A DNA stretch of 64,000 bases from Nocardia terrae (GCF_009760405.1 NZ_WRPP01000005.1:372001-436000), one strand, 5' to 3'. Counted from the first letter of the stretch, positions 25,625 to 35,207 are shown. A program made the numbers and translations. The notes: generated by a model not told the origin, from the sequence alone.

Positions 25625-27439
25625 GTGGCCCGCCAGCCCCGCCGTTTGGGACGCCGACGTTTTCTCTCCATGACAGCCGCACTGGCGGCCGGCGGCTGGG
25701 CAGCGACCCGAGCACCCACCACAGGGGCGGATCCGGTTGTCTCACAACCGGATCCGACAGTCGACACCGTCGCGCCGCCGTCCCCGAAAGTGCAGCCGTT
25801 CGTCGACGAGCTGCCCGTCCCTCCGGTCATTCGCGGCAGCCGGACCCTGACGGTCGGCGCCGGCACGCATCGCTTCCACCGGGATCTCGGTGTTGCACCG
25901 ACCTGGTCCTACGGTGGCGCGCCCTACCTGGGGCCAACCATCGAAGCACGCGCGGGTGAACCGATCGAGCTGACGTTCTCCAATGAGCTCGGACCACATC
26001 TGTTCGCAGGCGATGTCGACACGACGATCGACGATCACACGACCGATCGGGACCGGGTCGCGCCGCGAGTCTCGGTGCATCTGCACGGCGGAGTCACCCC
26101 GCCGGATATGGACGGCCATGCGGAGGACACCTTCCGCCCCGGCGAGACGAAATTCTATCGCCACTTCAACCGCCAGGGCGCGGCCACCCTCTGGTACCAC
26201 GACCACGCCATGGGTCTGACCCGCCTCAATGTCGTCGCGGGGCTCGCCGGCCTGTACCTGCTACGCGACGATTACGACACCGGTACCGCCGCCAACACTC
26301 TCGGCCTGCCCAGCGGCGAGTTCGAAATGCCGCTGGCGATCGCCGATCGCCGCTTCAACGACGACGGCTCGCTGCGCTTTCACACGGTGCGGTGGATTCA
26401 GGATGGGCGCTGGGAAGGCGGCATGCTCGGCGACCTGATCACCATCAACGGCGCAGTCCATCCGCGTCTCGACGTGGCGCGCGGGATGTATCGCTTCCGC
26501 GTGCTCAACGCGTCCAACTTCCGCGAATACCGGCTGTCCTTCTCGAACCGGACCAGGTTCTGGGTCATCGGCAACGACAGTGGCCTACTCGACCAGCCCG
26601 CCTATATCGATGAGATGGAGATCGCGCCCGGCGAACGAGTCGACATCGTCGCCGACTTCACCGGCCTGGGCGCCGGAGACAGCGTTGATTTGATCAACAG
26701 CTTTCAGTACGGGCCGGGTTTCGCCCAGATAATCGGCGCCCAGACCATCACGAGCCTGATGCGGTTCGTCGGCACCGGCACCGCCGGCTTCGCCTCTGCA
26801 CCGCCGATCACGCTGCGCGGCGGGAAACGCCAATCCCCTGCCCTCCCGCCCGCACCGACCGCTGATCGACGTCGCGTCATCACTCTCACCCAGTGGCCCG
26901 CGCACTCGTGGCCACCATTCACCAATACCCTGAACAACCTCTGCTACCAAGACGATCCGATTCCCGAACCGCGCCAGGGAACCACCGAGATCTGGGAATT
27001 CGTCAACATCTCGCCGGAATCCCATCCGATGCACCTGCACCTCGTCCACGGCCGCATCCTCAACCGCCAAGCCTTCGACCCGATCGGATACCTCGCTTCG
27101 AATCCGGTTCCCCCCGTCGGCACCTACTGGGCACCCGAGCCCGACCGCTTCCTCCAGGGCGATCCCCAACCGCCGCACGCATGGGAAACAGGCTTGAAAG
27201 ACACCATCACCTGTCCGGCCGGCATGGTCACGCGTGTGGCCTTCGCCTTCCCCACCGCCGACGAATTGGGATTCGACCCCGACGCGACGTTCCCCGTCCC
27301 CGCCCCACCTCACACCGGCCCGGCCCGTGCCGGTCACGCGCACACCGACCAAGCGACAGCGCAGGGCTACGTGTGGCACTGCCACCTCATCGATCACGAG
27401 GACGAATGCATGATGTCGCGCTACCACCTGCGGGCGTAG
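25625..27439 (+). CDS. Tat-exported multicopper oxidase (CotA/phenoxazinone synthase type)
   Basis: A 604-residue oxidase with a twin-arginine leader (GRRRFLSMTAALAAGG, residues ~8-25). All four copper motifs are present: VHLHGG (~150-156), LWYHDHAMG (~188), HPMHLHLVHG (~468) and the C-terminal HCHLIDHEDECMM (~585), whose Met is the type-1 axial ligand. It should oxidise phenols or metals at the expense of O2 outside the membrane. GTG 25625 is preceded by GAGGAGG at 4 bp. Laccase-like, bilirubin-oxidase-like and phenoxazinone-synthase-like activities cannot be told apart. Confidence 0.88.
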   Translation: MARQPRRLGRRRFLSMTAALAAGGWAATRAPTTGADPVVSQPDPTVDTVAPPSPKVQPFVDELPVPPVIRGSRTLTVGAGTHRFHRDLGVAPTWSYGGAPYLGPTIEARAGEPIELTFSNELGPHLFAGDVDTTIDDHTTDRDRVAPRVSVHLHGGVTPPDMDGHAEDTFRPGETKFYRHFNRQGAATLWYHDHAMGLTRLNVVAGLAGLYLLRDDYDTGTAANTLGLPSGEFEMPLAIADRRFNDDGSLRFHTVRWIQDGRWEGGMLGDLITINGAVHPRLDVARGMYRFRVLNASNFREYRLSFSNRTRFWVIGNDSGLLDQPAYIDEMEIAPGERVDIVADFTGLGAGDSVDLINSFQYGPGFAQIIGAQTITSLMRFVGTGTAGFASAPPITLRGGKRQSPALPPAPTADRRRVITLTQWPAHSWPPFTNTLNNLCYQDDPIPEPRQGTTEIWEFVNISPESHPMHLHLVHGRILNRQAFDPIGYLASNPVPPVGTYWAPEPDRFLQGDPQPPHAWETGLKDTITCPAGMVTRVAFAFPTADELGFDPDATFPVPAPPHTGPARAGHAHTDQATAQGYVWHCHLIDHEDECMMSRYHLRA

Positions 27440-27673
27440 TCGCAGCACCCGGTCGCCGACGCACAGCAGGGCGGCGGCCCTACCCGGATCTCCTTTCGCG
27501 GCAATCGAATCCCAGATCGCTCTTGCGGTTGCCAGCTCCGCAGGAGCAGACTCGTACCGTCGGTATCGCATACCGGCGGTAGCGGTCCGCGGCGCCCGGC
27601 CGTGAATCTGCCGCAATCGCAGTGCGATCCGACCGCGTCCGCTCCCCTCGCGGTACCGAAAGGACTGTTTCCG

Positions 27674-29047
27674 ATGAATGCGATCACGACAGGCGACGAG
27701 ATTGCCGTATTTCCTCCGGGGCCGCCGTTGCCTCGTGCACTGCAAGCGCTGCTGTTCATAGCCGGGCGCCGACGCTGGCTGGCGAGTCTGCGGCATCGGT
27801 ACGGTTCGGTGTTCAGCGTCGGCCTGCCATTGGTCGGCCGAGCTGTCGTCGTGGCCGACGCGGGGCTGGCCGGCCAAGTGCTCGCCGCGGGCCCGGACGT
27901 CGCGGGCATGCCGCAGCCGAACCTCGGCCGGGTACTCGGGCCGGGATCGTTGTTCAACCTCGATCAACAGCCGCACCGTCGCCGCCGGAGATTGCTTTCA
28001 CCGCCGCTGCACGGCCAACGGATGCGGGTCTACGAGGACGTTGTCGAGGATGAGTTTCTACGCGAAGCCGGCACCTGGTCCGAAGGCGAGGAATTCCCGC
28101 TGCAGCCGTCGACGATGCGAATCACGTTGAACGTCATCCTGCGCGCGGTATTCGGTGCCGAAGGCGCGGAATTGGATCGGCTGCGGGAAATCATGCCGAA
28201 CCTGGTTACCCGGGCATCCCGACTCGCTTTCCTGCCGTCGCTTCCGCTGGGCAGATCCCGGCTCAACCCGGCCGTCCGATTCGCCGCGCTGCGAAGGGAA
28301 TACGACGAGTTGATCACCTCGCTGATCCGCCGCACCCTCGCCGATTCCCGGATCGACGAGCGCGACGACATCCTGTCGCTGCTGCTACGAGCACGCTACG
28401 ACGACGGAGAGCCCATGTCGCACAGCGAGATCGCCGACGAGTTGTTCGCACTGCTCGCCGCCGGGCATGAGACCACCGCAACCACCCTGGCCTGGGCGGT
28501 GGAACGCCTACGCCGACATCCACACGTCCTCGCGCGGTTGATCGCGGCCGTCGACACCGAGGACCAAACGCTGCTGCAATCGACAATTTGGGAAGTCCAG
28601 CGCCAACGTCCGGTGATCGCCGCCGCCGCCCGCCAAGTACGGGCTCCGAGCATGAGACTCGGCCCGTGGGTACTACCGCGCGGGTGCCAGATCGTAGTGG
28701 CCACCGACCTGATTCAGACCGACGAGGCGATCTATCCCGATGCACAGAAATTCGATCCGGACCGCTACCACGGCGGTAGGCCGGACTTCACCACCTGGCT
28801 GCCCTACGGTGGCGGCTATCGCCGATGCATCGGCGCGGAATTCGCGAACATGGAGATGAAAGTCGTCCTGCGCTGCCTCCTCCGCGATTTCGAACTCGTC
28901 CCCACCACCGAGCCCGGCGAGAAGACCCATGACCGCGGGGTAGCATTCGCCCCGCGACGCGGCGGGCGAGTGGTGCTACGTCGGCGCCGACCGGCCCGCT
29001 CCGGGCATTCCTCCGCACTGGATCTGACCTCCGAGCCGGTAAGCTGA
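27674..29047 (+). CDS. cytochrome P450
   Basis: A 457-residue P450. The I-helix oxygen-binding motif AGHETTATT is near residue 263, the K-helix ExxR is EVQR near residue 318, and the haem-ligand Cys385 is in LPYGGGYRRCIGAEFA, where the usual Phe at the start of the loop is Tyr. It lacks an N-terminal membrane anchor, so it is soluble or peripheral. AAAGGA precedes the chosen ATG. The TetR gene begins 5 bp after its stop, suggesting local control. No redox partner lies next to it; the nearest ferredoxin/reductase pair is at 52.8-54.2 kb. Confidence 0.88.
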   Translation: MNAITTGDEIAVFPPGPPLPRALQALLFIAGRRRWLASLRHRYGSVFSVGLPLVGRAVVVADAGLAGQVLAAGPDVAGMPQPNLGRVLGPGSLFNLDQQPHRRRRRLLSPPLHGQRMRVYEDVVEDEFLREAGTWSEGEEFPLQPSTMRITLNVILRAVFGAEGAELDRLREIMPNLVTRASRLAFLPSLPLGRSRLNPAVRFAALRREYDELITSLIRRTLADSRIDERDDILSLLLRARYDDGEPMSHSEIADELFALLAAGHETTATTLAWAVERLRRHPHVLARLIAAVDTEDQTLLQSTIWEVQRQRPVIAAAARQVRAPSMRLGPWVLPRGCQIVVATDLIQTDEAIYPDAQKFDPDRYHGGRPDFTTWLPYGGGYRRCIGAEFANMEMKVVLRCLLRDFELVPTTEPGEKTHDRGVAFAPRRGGRVVLRRRRPARSGHSSALDLTSEPVS

Positions 29048-29052
29048 TCACG

Positions 29053-29709
29053 GTGGGCGACGCACGAACCGACCGCTGGAGCGGGCACCGCGAGGAAATG
29101 CGGCGGCAACTGGTAGCCGCCGCAATCCGTGCGATCGAACGCGTCGGCCCGCAAGTGAGCATGAGCGAAATCGCCTCCGAGGCAAGGGTTCCCAAGCCCA
29201 CAATCTATCGATTCTTCAAAGACAAATCCGCCTTGGCCGGCGCCATCGCCGAACGCGCTCGCGGGGACGTCGGTGCGGCGTTGGCCGACGCGCGGCGTCG
29301 GTCTCCAGGAACCGTCGGCGAACTGGTACACACCGCGTTGACGGGATACGCGGCACTGCTCGTCGGGCATCCGAACGTCGCCCGGTTTCTCTTCATGGGC
29401 GACAACCCCGGTGTCCAGGCTACCGAGAACTGGCAGTCGGCCGCACAGGATGTCGCGGTCATGATAGCGACGATCATCGAGGAATCCGGTGGAGCGGAGG
29501 CGGAGGTGATGCTCCATTCCTCGATGATCGTCGGCGCCGTCACCGGTGCGGCCGTCGGATGGTTCAGCGGAGCCGAATCCGCGGGCACCGCGTCCGCGTT
29601 CGTCGCGCGGGTGGAACCCGCCGTGCGAGCCTTGATTCAGCTCGCGGCAGCGGAGGCGAGCACGGTCATCGATTTCGACCTGTCCATTCGAGCCCCCGTC
29701 AGCAGGTGA
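29053..29709 (+). CDS. TetR/AcrR-family regulator
   Basis: A 218-residue TetR protein starting at GTG. The HTH is at about residues 18-62 (RQLVAAAIRAIERVG, MSEIASEARVPKPTIYRFFKDKSAL). It follows the P450 by 5 bp and is probably co-transcribed with it as an autoregulated pair. Confidence 0.85.
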   Translation: MGDARTDRWSGHREEMRRQLVAAAIRAIERVGPQVSMSEIASEARVPKPTIYRFFKDKSALAGAIAERARGDVGAALADARRRSPGTVGELVHTALTGYAALLVGHPNVARFLFMGDNPGVQATENWQSAAQDVAVMIATIIEESGGAEAEVMLHSSMIVGAVTGAAVGWFSGAESAGTASAFVARVEPAVRALIQLAAAEASTVIDFDLSIRAPVSR

Positions 29710-29730
29710 CAATGCTGTCCCGCACGGTCA

Positions 29731-29779
29731 CCGGTACCGCCGGATGCCAAGGGGATTGGAGTGCATCCGGCGGTACCGG
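29731..29779. terminator. bidirectional terminator hairpin
   Basis: A perfect 17-bp inverted repeat (29731-29747 with 29763-29779, CCGGTACC...GGTACCGG ends) with a 15-base loop lies between the converging tetR and acyltransferase genes. No long T-run is needed in such GC-rich genomes. Confidence 0.7.
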
Positions 29780-29793
29780 CCCCCGGCCGATCC

Positions 29794-30630
29794 TCAACCG
29801 AGGATAGGAATGCGTTGCTCGACAAGCGTATCCATGCGGGCCTGCATCGCCGTCTCGATCCGCACCGCGAAGTGCTCCGGCGCCTCGCCAGGTTCCGGCC
29901 GCATCGCGGGGAGCACCGCCGTGGTGATCTTCGTGGGCAGCGGAAGGTAGGGCAGCATGCCGACGAGTCCGACATTGAGACCCCACGGGATCGAGATGCT
30001 GATAGGCAGCGCTTTGGCCCGCAGTAGCCGCGGCAGGCCGAGTGCCTTGGCGAAGCGCTGTCCATCGGACAGCACGAGCAGCGATTCGCCCGCTCCGACA
30101 GTGACGATCGGGACGACGGGAACGTCGTGGTCGATCGCCGACCGGGCGTAACCGATGCGTCCGGCGAAGACGATCCGGTTGCGGTCACGCCACGGTTTGG
30201 CCGCCTCGATGTCTCCGCCCGGGAACACCGCGACATGGCGAGCGGCGGTGAACGCTTCCTCGGCCGCGGCCTGGCTCGCCTGCCGACAGCCCAACGCCTC
30301 GACGAAGGGCCCGAGCCCGAGGGTCCACGCGATCTCGTGGCTCAGATAGGTGACCTCACGGTCAATGTGGAGTTCATCGAGCGCACTGACCAAGGCGAAG
30401 ATATTGAGGTCGGCCGCCCCACCGAAACCGTGGTTGCTGACCAGCAGGGACGGTTCCGCTGGGAGCATGGCATCGACCTGCACCTCATGTCGGTGATAGC
30501 GGCGAATAAAGTTGACGATCATCCCACGGAACACCTTGGCACCGCCCGATAACCGCGATTGGTCCCCACCTGCGCGCCGATCATCGTGAACGGCATTCGG
30601 TCGACTGTCCGTGCTGTGGTCTTCGCTCAC
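29794..30630 (-). CDS. 1-acylglycerol-phosphate acyltransferase-like (PlsC family)
   Basis: A 278-residue membrane-associated acyltransferase. The family HX4D motif is not obvious: the usual position reads LLVSNHGFGGAAD, giving His followed by Asp six residues on. The second block VAVFPGGDIEAAKPW (FPEG-like) is clear, as is VPVVPIVTVGAGESL. It likely acylates a lysophospholipid or related acceptor. GTG 30630 follows AGGAG; earlier in-frame starts extend into a poorly conserved region. It is the last gene of the operon that starts at 35187. Confidence 0.75.
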   Translation of the reverse strand: MSEDHSTDSRPNAVHDDRRAGGDQSRLSGGAKVFRGMIVNFIRRYHRHEVQVDAMLPAEPSLLVSNHGFGGAADLNIFALVSALDELHIDREVTYLSHEIAWTLGLGPFVEALGCRQASQAAAEEAFTAARHVAVFPGGDIEAAKPWRDRNRIVFAGRIGYARSAIDHDVPVVPIVTVGAGESLLVLSDGQRFAKALGLPRLLRAKALPISISIPWGLNVGLVGMLPYLPLPTKITTAVLPAMRPEPGEAPEHFAVRIETAMQARMDTLVEQRIPILG

Positions 30631-30670
30631 GTTCTCCTGCTCTCGGCGATATCCGACGCGACGAATCGCG

Positions 30671-30859
30671 CTATTGCGGACGTGGATCCTTTCCGGACGG
30701 CGGCGTGCAGTCATCGTCCTCACGGCACTCGGTTGCGCTGGTTCCCTTCGCTTTCCGCTTGTCCCGCACGCGCCCGACGATCTCCACACCGGCCGGAATC
30801 AGGATCGGTGAGAACCCGAGGGCGAACAGCGGCACCAGTATTCGAATCAGCTCGAGCAC
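30671..30859 (-). CDS. small single-helix membrane protein
   Basis: A 62-residue ORF starting at GTG 30859, overlapping the end of the DoxX gene by 13 bp. Residues ~3-27 are hydrophobic (LELIRILVPLFALGFSPIL), followed by a strongly charged tail (GRVRDKRKAKG, ECREDDD). Its placement inside a tightly packed operon and its membrane-helix-plus-charged-tail layout suggest a real gene, but I do not recognise a family. Confidence 0.45.
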   Translation of the reverse strand: MLELIRILVPLFALGFSPILIPAGVEIVGRVRDKRKAKGTSATECREDDDCTPPSGKDPRPQ

Positions 30860-31206
30860 CGCGCCCCCAACGCGACCAGATAGGCGCCGACGAGCAGACC
30901 GGTACCGACCGCCGGCGCGAGCGCGGCGACATCGTCGTGGTTGCGCCGATGGGCAAGTCCGGCTCCGGTCATCAACGAACCCAGCCCGATACCCGCAGCC
31001 GCACCGACCCGGGGCCGGGCGAGGCCGATGAGCGCCCCACTCCCACCGGCGATCTCGAGAACGCCGATACCGCGGTAGAAGGCGGTGGAGAAGCCGAGGT
31101 GCCCGGCCCGCTCCCGCATCGCCGGAACGGCCAGCAGTTTGGCCGCCCCGAACGTCAGAAATTCCGCCGCCAGCACTCCCGCGAGCACGGTGACCACATT
31201 TCTCAT
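30847..31206 (-). CDS. DoxX-family membrane protein
   Basis: A 119-residue protein with about four hydrophobic helices; MRNVVTVLAGVLAAEFLTFGAAKLLAVPAM and FYRGIGVLEIAGGSGALIGL fit the DoxX pattern. The start overlaps the acyl-CoA synthetase stop by one base (TGATG). It is the second DoxX gene of the window; like the first, it lies in an operon with an oxygenase. Confidence 0.75.
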   Translation of the reverse strand: MRNVVTVLAGVLAAEFLTFGAAKLLAVPAMRERAGHLGFSTAFYRGIGVLEIAGGSGALIGLARPRVGAAAGIGLGSLMTGAGLAHRRNHDDVAALAPAVGTGLLVGAYLVALGARCSS

Positions 31207-33122
31207 CAACGCACCGCGATCTTCCAACCGATTGCATAGCGGCCGAGGATCGACTCGACAACCTGCCGGTCGGCCGACGCCTCGAGCTCGACCGCCGCCA
31301 CCACCGCACCATCCTCGACCGCGGCGTCCACACTGCGAATTCCGGTGGTTCCCACCAAGGCGTCGAGCAGTTCGCGGCGGACAGCGTCGGCACGCAGACC
31401 CAGCTTGTACGGCTTGCCGACGGCGGTGACCGGCAACGCCTCGAGCACGGTCACGGTCTTGGGAGCAGCGGCACGCTCGGGAACCCGGTCCCCTGCCCAT
31501 GCCAACAGGTCAGCCTCGGTGACGTCCGCGCCCGCGGCAACGGTCACATAGGCGACGGGAACCTCACCGGAGTGCGCGTCCGGGCGGCCGACCGCGCCGG
31601 CGGCAGTGACCTGTGGGTGAGCCAGCAGAGCGTCCTCGATGACCGCGGGGTCGATATTGTGGCCCCCGCGGATGATGAGATCCTTGGCGCGGCCGTGTAG
31701 ATGAATGAAGCCGTCGGCATCGAGATGGGCCAGATCGCCGGTGCTCACCCAGCCGTCGACCACCGTGCCCATCCCATCGAGCACAGGGCTGTGGCCGGTG
31801 TGGCCGCTCACATAGCCGGCGAACACCGTGGGTCCACCGATCACCAGCACACCCGTCTCGCCCGCAGGCAGTACCTCCCAGCCCTCGTCCTCGGCGACGC
31901 GAACCACCTTGACCTGCTGGTACGGCATCCGCTGTCCGACCGACCCCGGCCGCACCGCATCCGGGAAGCTGCGCGCGGTCGCGCAGGTCGCCTCGGTGAG
32001 GCCGTATCCCTCGACGAGGGTCACACCGGTGTGACTCTGGAAGCTCTCGCGGACCGCGGGCGGTAGCGGGGAGGCACCCACCATCGCGTACCGCAGGCTG
32101 GAGATATCGGCGTCGACCGGACATTGCGCCAGTACCGCGTACACCGTCGGCACCGCGCTCATCGCGGCGACCTCGTAGCGGGCCACGATCTTCCAGAACT
32201 CTCCGTACAGCGCGGGGTCCCGGTAGCCGAGCGGACCCGCCCACACCACCGACTGCCCACGGAACAAGGGCGCGAGCAGTGTCACGACGAGAGCGTTGAC
32301 GTGGAACAGCGGCAAGGCGGCGAAGATCACCGCGTCCTCGTCGAGCATCGAATTCGCGGCGATCATCCACGCATTGGCGACTTCGCCGGAGTGGCGGTGC
32401 GCGGCCAGCTTCGGCACCCCGGTGGTACCGCCGGTGTGGAAGAGGGCGGCCAGATCACTTGCGGCAGGGGGCTCTCCGGCGAAGGTCGCCCAATCATGTT
32501 CGCCCGCAAGAATATCGATATACCCGATCCGCACGCCGTCGATCGGCGGCAACGGTGTAAGCGTATCTTTCGCGGCCGCTGTGGGCCGTAGCACGAGCAC
32601 CGCGTCCAGCAGGCCCCGAGAGGCGAGTTCGTGTGCGGACTCCCACGCGTCGGGAGCGAGGTCCGGTCCGGCCGTGATCAGCACTCTGGCGCCGGAGCGG
32701 CGCAGCAGCTCCGCGATGTGTGCGTGGGTGAGGCCGCCATTGATCGGTGCGGCAACCCCCGCGAGCTGCGCCGCCAGCGTCGCCGGAATCAACTCGGCAC
32801 AGTTGGGTGCGATCAGCGCGACCGCGTCACCGCGCCGCACCCCGAGCTCGCGCAGCAGGTTCGCATATCGGTGGACGTCGGCGAGCAGCTGAGAGAAGCT
32901 GCGCCGCACCGGTTCTCGCCAGCGCGCGGCCTCGGGCAGCACCGTGATGGCGACCCGCTCCGGCCACTTCCGCGCAGCGCGCGCCAACAGCGCATATGTC
33001 GATTCGGGCAAACCACGGGCGGCCAGTGGCACCGATTCGATCGCGGCCAGATCGTCCGGATTCCGGTATTCCGGCCACAGCAGACTCTCGGCAGTGTCCT
33101 CGAGGGTCGAGTTCTCGGTCAT
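31206..33122 (-). CDS. acyl-CoA synthetase (AMP-binding)
   Basis: An adenylate-forming ligase of 638 residues. The P-loop FHTGGTTGVPKLAAH is near residue 230, the A5 motif EGYGLTEATCAT is near 375, the A7/A8 region STGDLAHLDADGFIHLHGRAKDLIIRGGHNIDP follows near 465-500, and the catalytic C-terminal lysine is expected in TAVGKPYKL. It activates a carboxylic acid as acyl-CoA via acyl-AMP. The operon context (extradiol dioxygenase, FAH hydrolase) suggests an aromatic or ring-derived acid, but fatty acids are possible. It overlaps the FAH gene by 4 bp. Confidence 0.88.
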   Translation of the reverse strand: MTENSTLEDTAESLLWPEYRNPDDLAAIESVPLAARGLPESTYALLARAARKWPERVAITVLPEAARWREPVRRSFSQLLADVHRYANLLRELGVRRGDAVALIAPNCAELIPATLAAQLAGVAAPINGGLTHAHIAELLRRSGARVLITAGPDLAPDAWESAHELASRGLLDAVLVLRPTAAAKDTLTPLPPIDGVRIGYIDILAGEHDWATFAGEPPAASDLAALFHTGGTTGVPKLAAHRHSGEVANAWMIAANSMLDEDAVIFAALPLFHVNALVVTLLAPLFRGQSVVWAGPLGYRDPALYGEFWKIVARYEVAAMSAVPTVYAVLAQCPVDADISSLRYAMVGASPLPPAVRESFQSHTGVTLVEGYGLTEATCATARSFPDAVRPGSVGQRMPYQQVKVVRVAEDEGWEVLPAGETGVLVIGGPTVFAGYVSGHTGHSPVLDGMGTVVDGWVSTGDLAHLDADGFIHLHGRAKDLIIRGGHNIDPAVIEDALLAHPQVTAAGAVGRPDAHSGEVPVAYVTVAAGADVTEADLLAWAGDRVPERAAAPKTVTVLEALPVTAVGKPYKLGLRADAVRRELLDALVGTTGIRSVDAAVEDGAVVAAVELEASADRQVVESILGRYAIGWKIAVR

Positions 33123-34057
33123 CGGGCATACCTCACGACCGTGCGCTGACGGCCCAGGTCGATGGCACCGTCATCGGTGCCGATCGCGACCTCGACTACG
33201 TCGCCGTCCTTCAGGTACTTCGGGTTCTTGGCCTGCCCCTCGAAGAACATCTTCCACTTGACCGCTGGCGGAAGCAGATTCGCGATGAACTGCACCGGCT
33301 TGGGCGGGGCGCTGATCGCGGTGCCGATCGGCGTTCCGGTCAGCAGCAGATCACCCGAGTCCATGCGCTGGAAGCGGGTCAGTTCCCGGAGCGTTTCCAC
33401 CGGCCGATAGATCATGTCGGCGACCGTCATGTTCTGGCGCGCTCGGCCGTTGACCCACAGCCGCAGCCGCAGATCGCTGAATCGCTTCAGCTCATCGGCG
33501 TCGAGCAAGACCAGAGCCGGACCGACCGGGGTGAAGGTCGGGTACGACTTCGCCTCGTAGAACTGGGTTTTCGGCAACTGCACATCGCGGGCGGAGACGT
33601 CGTTCGTGACGACCAGCCCCGCGACGTAGTCGGCGAGGTTCTCCGCGCCGATGTCGGATCCCACCGGCATCTCGCGCCCGAAGACGAGCCCGATCTCCAC
33701 CTCGTAGTCCAGCAGTTTCACATGCGCGGGCCGCACCACATCGTCATAGGGACCGCTGATGGACCCGGAGCTCTTGCGGAAGAAGGTCAAAGGCACAGTG
33801 TCCGGGTTCATCCCCGAATCCTTGACGTGCGATACGAAGTTCGTCATCTGAGCCACTACACGACACGGTGCGGTGACCGGTGAGATCAGCGAAAGACTCT
33901 CGACCGCAACAGTATCCGAGCTCGCAGCGGCCGCGGTGATTGCCGCCCGATCGGCCAGGAGCTCGCGGGTCGTGACGGCGTCGGTATCGATCCGCGCCGC
34001 GCCGGCGGGCGTCTGCACCCACCAGTCGTAGGTGGTGCGGAGTACGGAGATGCTCAT
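33119..34057 (-). CDS. fumarylacetoacetate hydrolase-family protein
   Basis: A 312-residue FAH-fold enzyme. The metal-binding acidic residues appear in LLDYEVEIGLVFG and VVTNDVSARDVQ, and the substrate loop is DSGDLLLTGTPIGTA. The family cleaves C-C bonds of acylpyruvates or isomerises/decarboxylates ring-cleavage products. It lies directly behind an extradiol dioxygenase (ATGA overlap), which supports a role in processing a meta-cleavage product. Confidence 0.85.
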   Translation of the reverse strand: MSISVLRTTYDWWVQTPAGAARIDTDAVTTRELLADRAAITAAAASSDTVAVESLSLISPVTAPCRVVAQMTNFVSHVKDSGMNPDTVPLTFFRKSSGSISGPYDDVVRPAHVKLLDYEVEIGLVFGREMPVGSDIGAENLADYVAGLVVTNDVSARDVQLPKTQFYEAKSYPTFTPVGPALVLLDADELKRFSDLRLRLWVNGRARQNMTVADMIYRPVETLRELTRFQRMDSGDLLLTGTPIGTAISAPPKPVQFIANLLPPAVKWKMFFEGQAKNPKYLKDGDVVEVAIGTDDGAIDLGRQRTVVRYAR

Positions 34058-35187
34058 GAGTTGGCTACTTTCAACAGGCCGCGCAGGCGGCTGAGATCGA
34101 ATTCGTTGTCCTCACGCAGCGCGCCGACGATCGCGCGCAGCTCCCGAAGCGATTCCCGCCCCGGGGAAATGCCCAGGAAATCCTTGGTGGCGGGCGGGCC
34201 CCATTGCGCCAGCCCGGACGCGCTCATCGGCGCCCAGCCCGGCTCGAGGCTGTTGTCGAACATGTCGCCATCGCTGAAATGCTCGACCATGAATCCGTCG
34301 GGATCGCGCCAATAGTCGAAGATCTGGCTGCCCTGGATATGGCGGCCGATCCCCCATGACCGGTGATAACCCTGCTCGCGCAGAAACTCTCCGCCCGCGG
34401 CCAGCGCGTCCAGATCGGAGACCTGGTACGCCGAGTGCACGTATCGGTTGGACGGCCCCAGCGTCAGCGCGAGCGTGTGGTGATCGGCCGGAGTGCCGCC
34501 GCGGTCGCAGCGGATGAAACTCATCACCGGACCGCGCTGCCGCTGGCCCGGGTAGTACAGAAAGTCGCTGACTATCAGGCCGAGATACCGCAGGTACCAG
34601 TCCAGCGTCTCGCGGTACTTCGTCGTCTGCACCACCACATGGCCGAGTCGCTGCACGCGCGCGGGAACACGAGGCGGGCGCTGCGTCCCGTTGACCCGCG
34701 CCGGCGCGTGTCCGACGTTGAGGATGTGCGGCTCCTGCACTGGTAGGGCGGGCAGGTCGTAGGTGTCCGCCACCACCCGCACGCGCAGGCCACTCGGGTC
34801 CGTCAGGTTGACGCTCATCCCGCCGAGCGACTCCGGCAGCGGCATGGGGCGGGGCCCGGTGGCGCCCGCCAGTCGCAGCAGATCGGCGGAATCCGCGGCG
34901 CGGAAGGCCGGACCGGCGAATCGCGACCGGGTTCCACGACGAATGAGCACGCACGGCGAACCCGGATCGGTGCCGCGCAGCTGCAGTTCGTCGGCCGTGC
35001 GCAGCGCGGTCGTGAAGCCGAAAGCATGCGCGAAAACCTCGGCGCGCTGCAGATCCGGCTTCTCGAATTCCAGCCAGGCCAGGTCGAGCACTTTGACCAC
35101 CGGATCGCGCATCCGGCCGGGATGTTCCCCCTGAAGCGCGCCTTGCTCGCTGTGCAGGCCGCTGTGCACGTCGTGATGGCCGTTCAT
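34054..35187 (-). CDS. type I extradiol dioxygenase-like VOC protein
   Basis: A 377-residue protein with two VOC domains (about 30-150 and 178-320). The C-terminal domain has a full iron-ligand set: His183 (RLGHVVVQ), His251 (YVHSAYQV) and Glu302 (FMVEHF), with His236/237 as possible catalytic base. It is therefore probably an active ring-cleaving dioxygenase. ATG 35187 follows GGAAGGAG; a longer frame exists but the box decides the start. It is the first gene of a six-gene operon divergent from TetR 35324. Confidence 0.8.
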   Translation of the reverse strand: MNGHHDVHSGLHSEQGALQGEHPGRMRDPVVKVLDLAWLEFEKPDLQRAEVFAHAFGFTTALRTADELQLRGTDPGSPCVLIRRGTRSRFAGPAFRAADSADLLRLAGATGPRPMPLPESLGGMSVNLTDPSGLRVRVVADTYDLPALPVQEPHILNVGHAPARVNGTQRPPRVPARVQRLGHVVVQTTKYRETLDWYLRYLGLIVSDFLYYPGQRQRGPVMSFIRCDRGGTPADHHTLALTLGPSNRYVHSAYQVSDLDALAAGGEFLREQGYHRSWGIGRHIQGSQIFDYWRDPDGFMVEHFSDGDMFDNSLEPGWAPMSASGLAQWGPPATKDFLGISPGRESLRELRAIVGALREDNEFDLSRLRGLLKVANS

Positions 35188-35207
35188 CGACCACTCCTTC
35201 CACTTAC

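Noticed and set aside
26585..27976. A 463-codon minus-strand frame spanning the multicopper oxidase 3' end and P450 5' end
   Set aside because: It crosses two genes with clear motifs on the other strand and shows no family resemblance.
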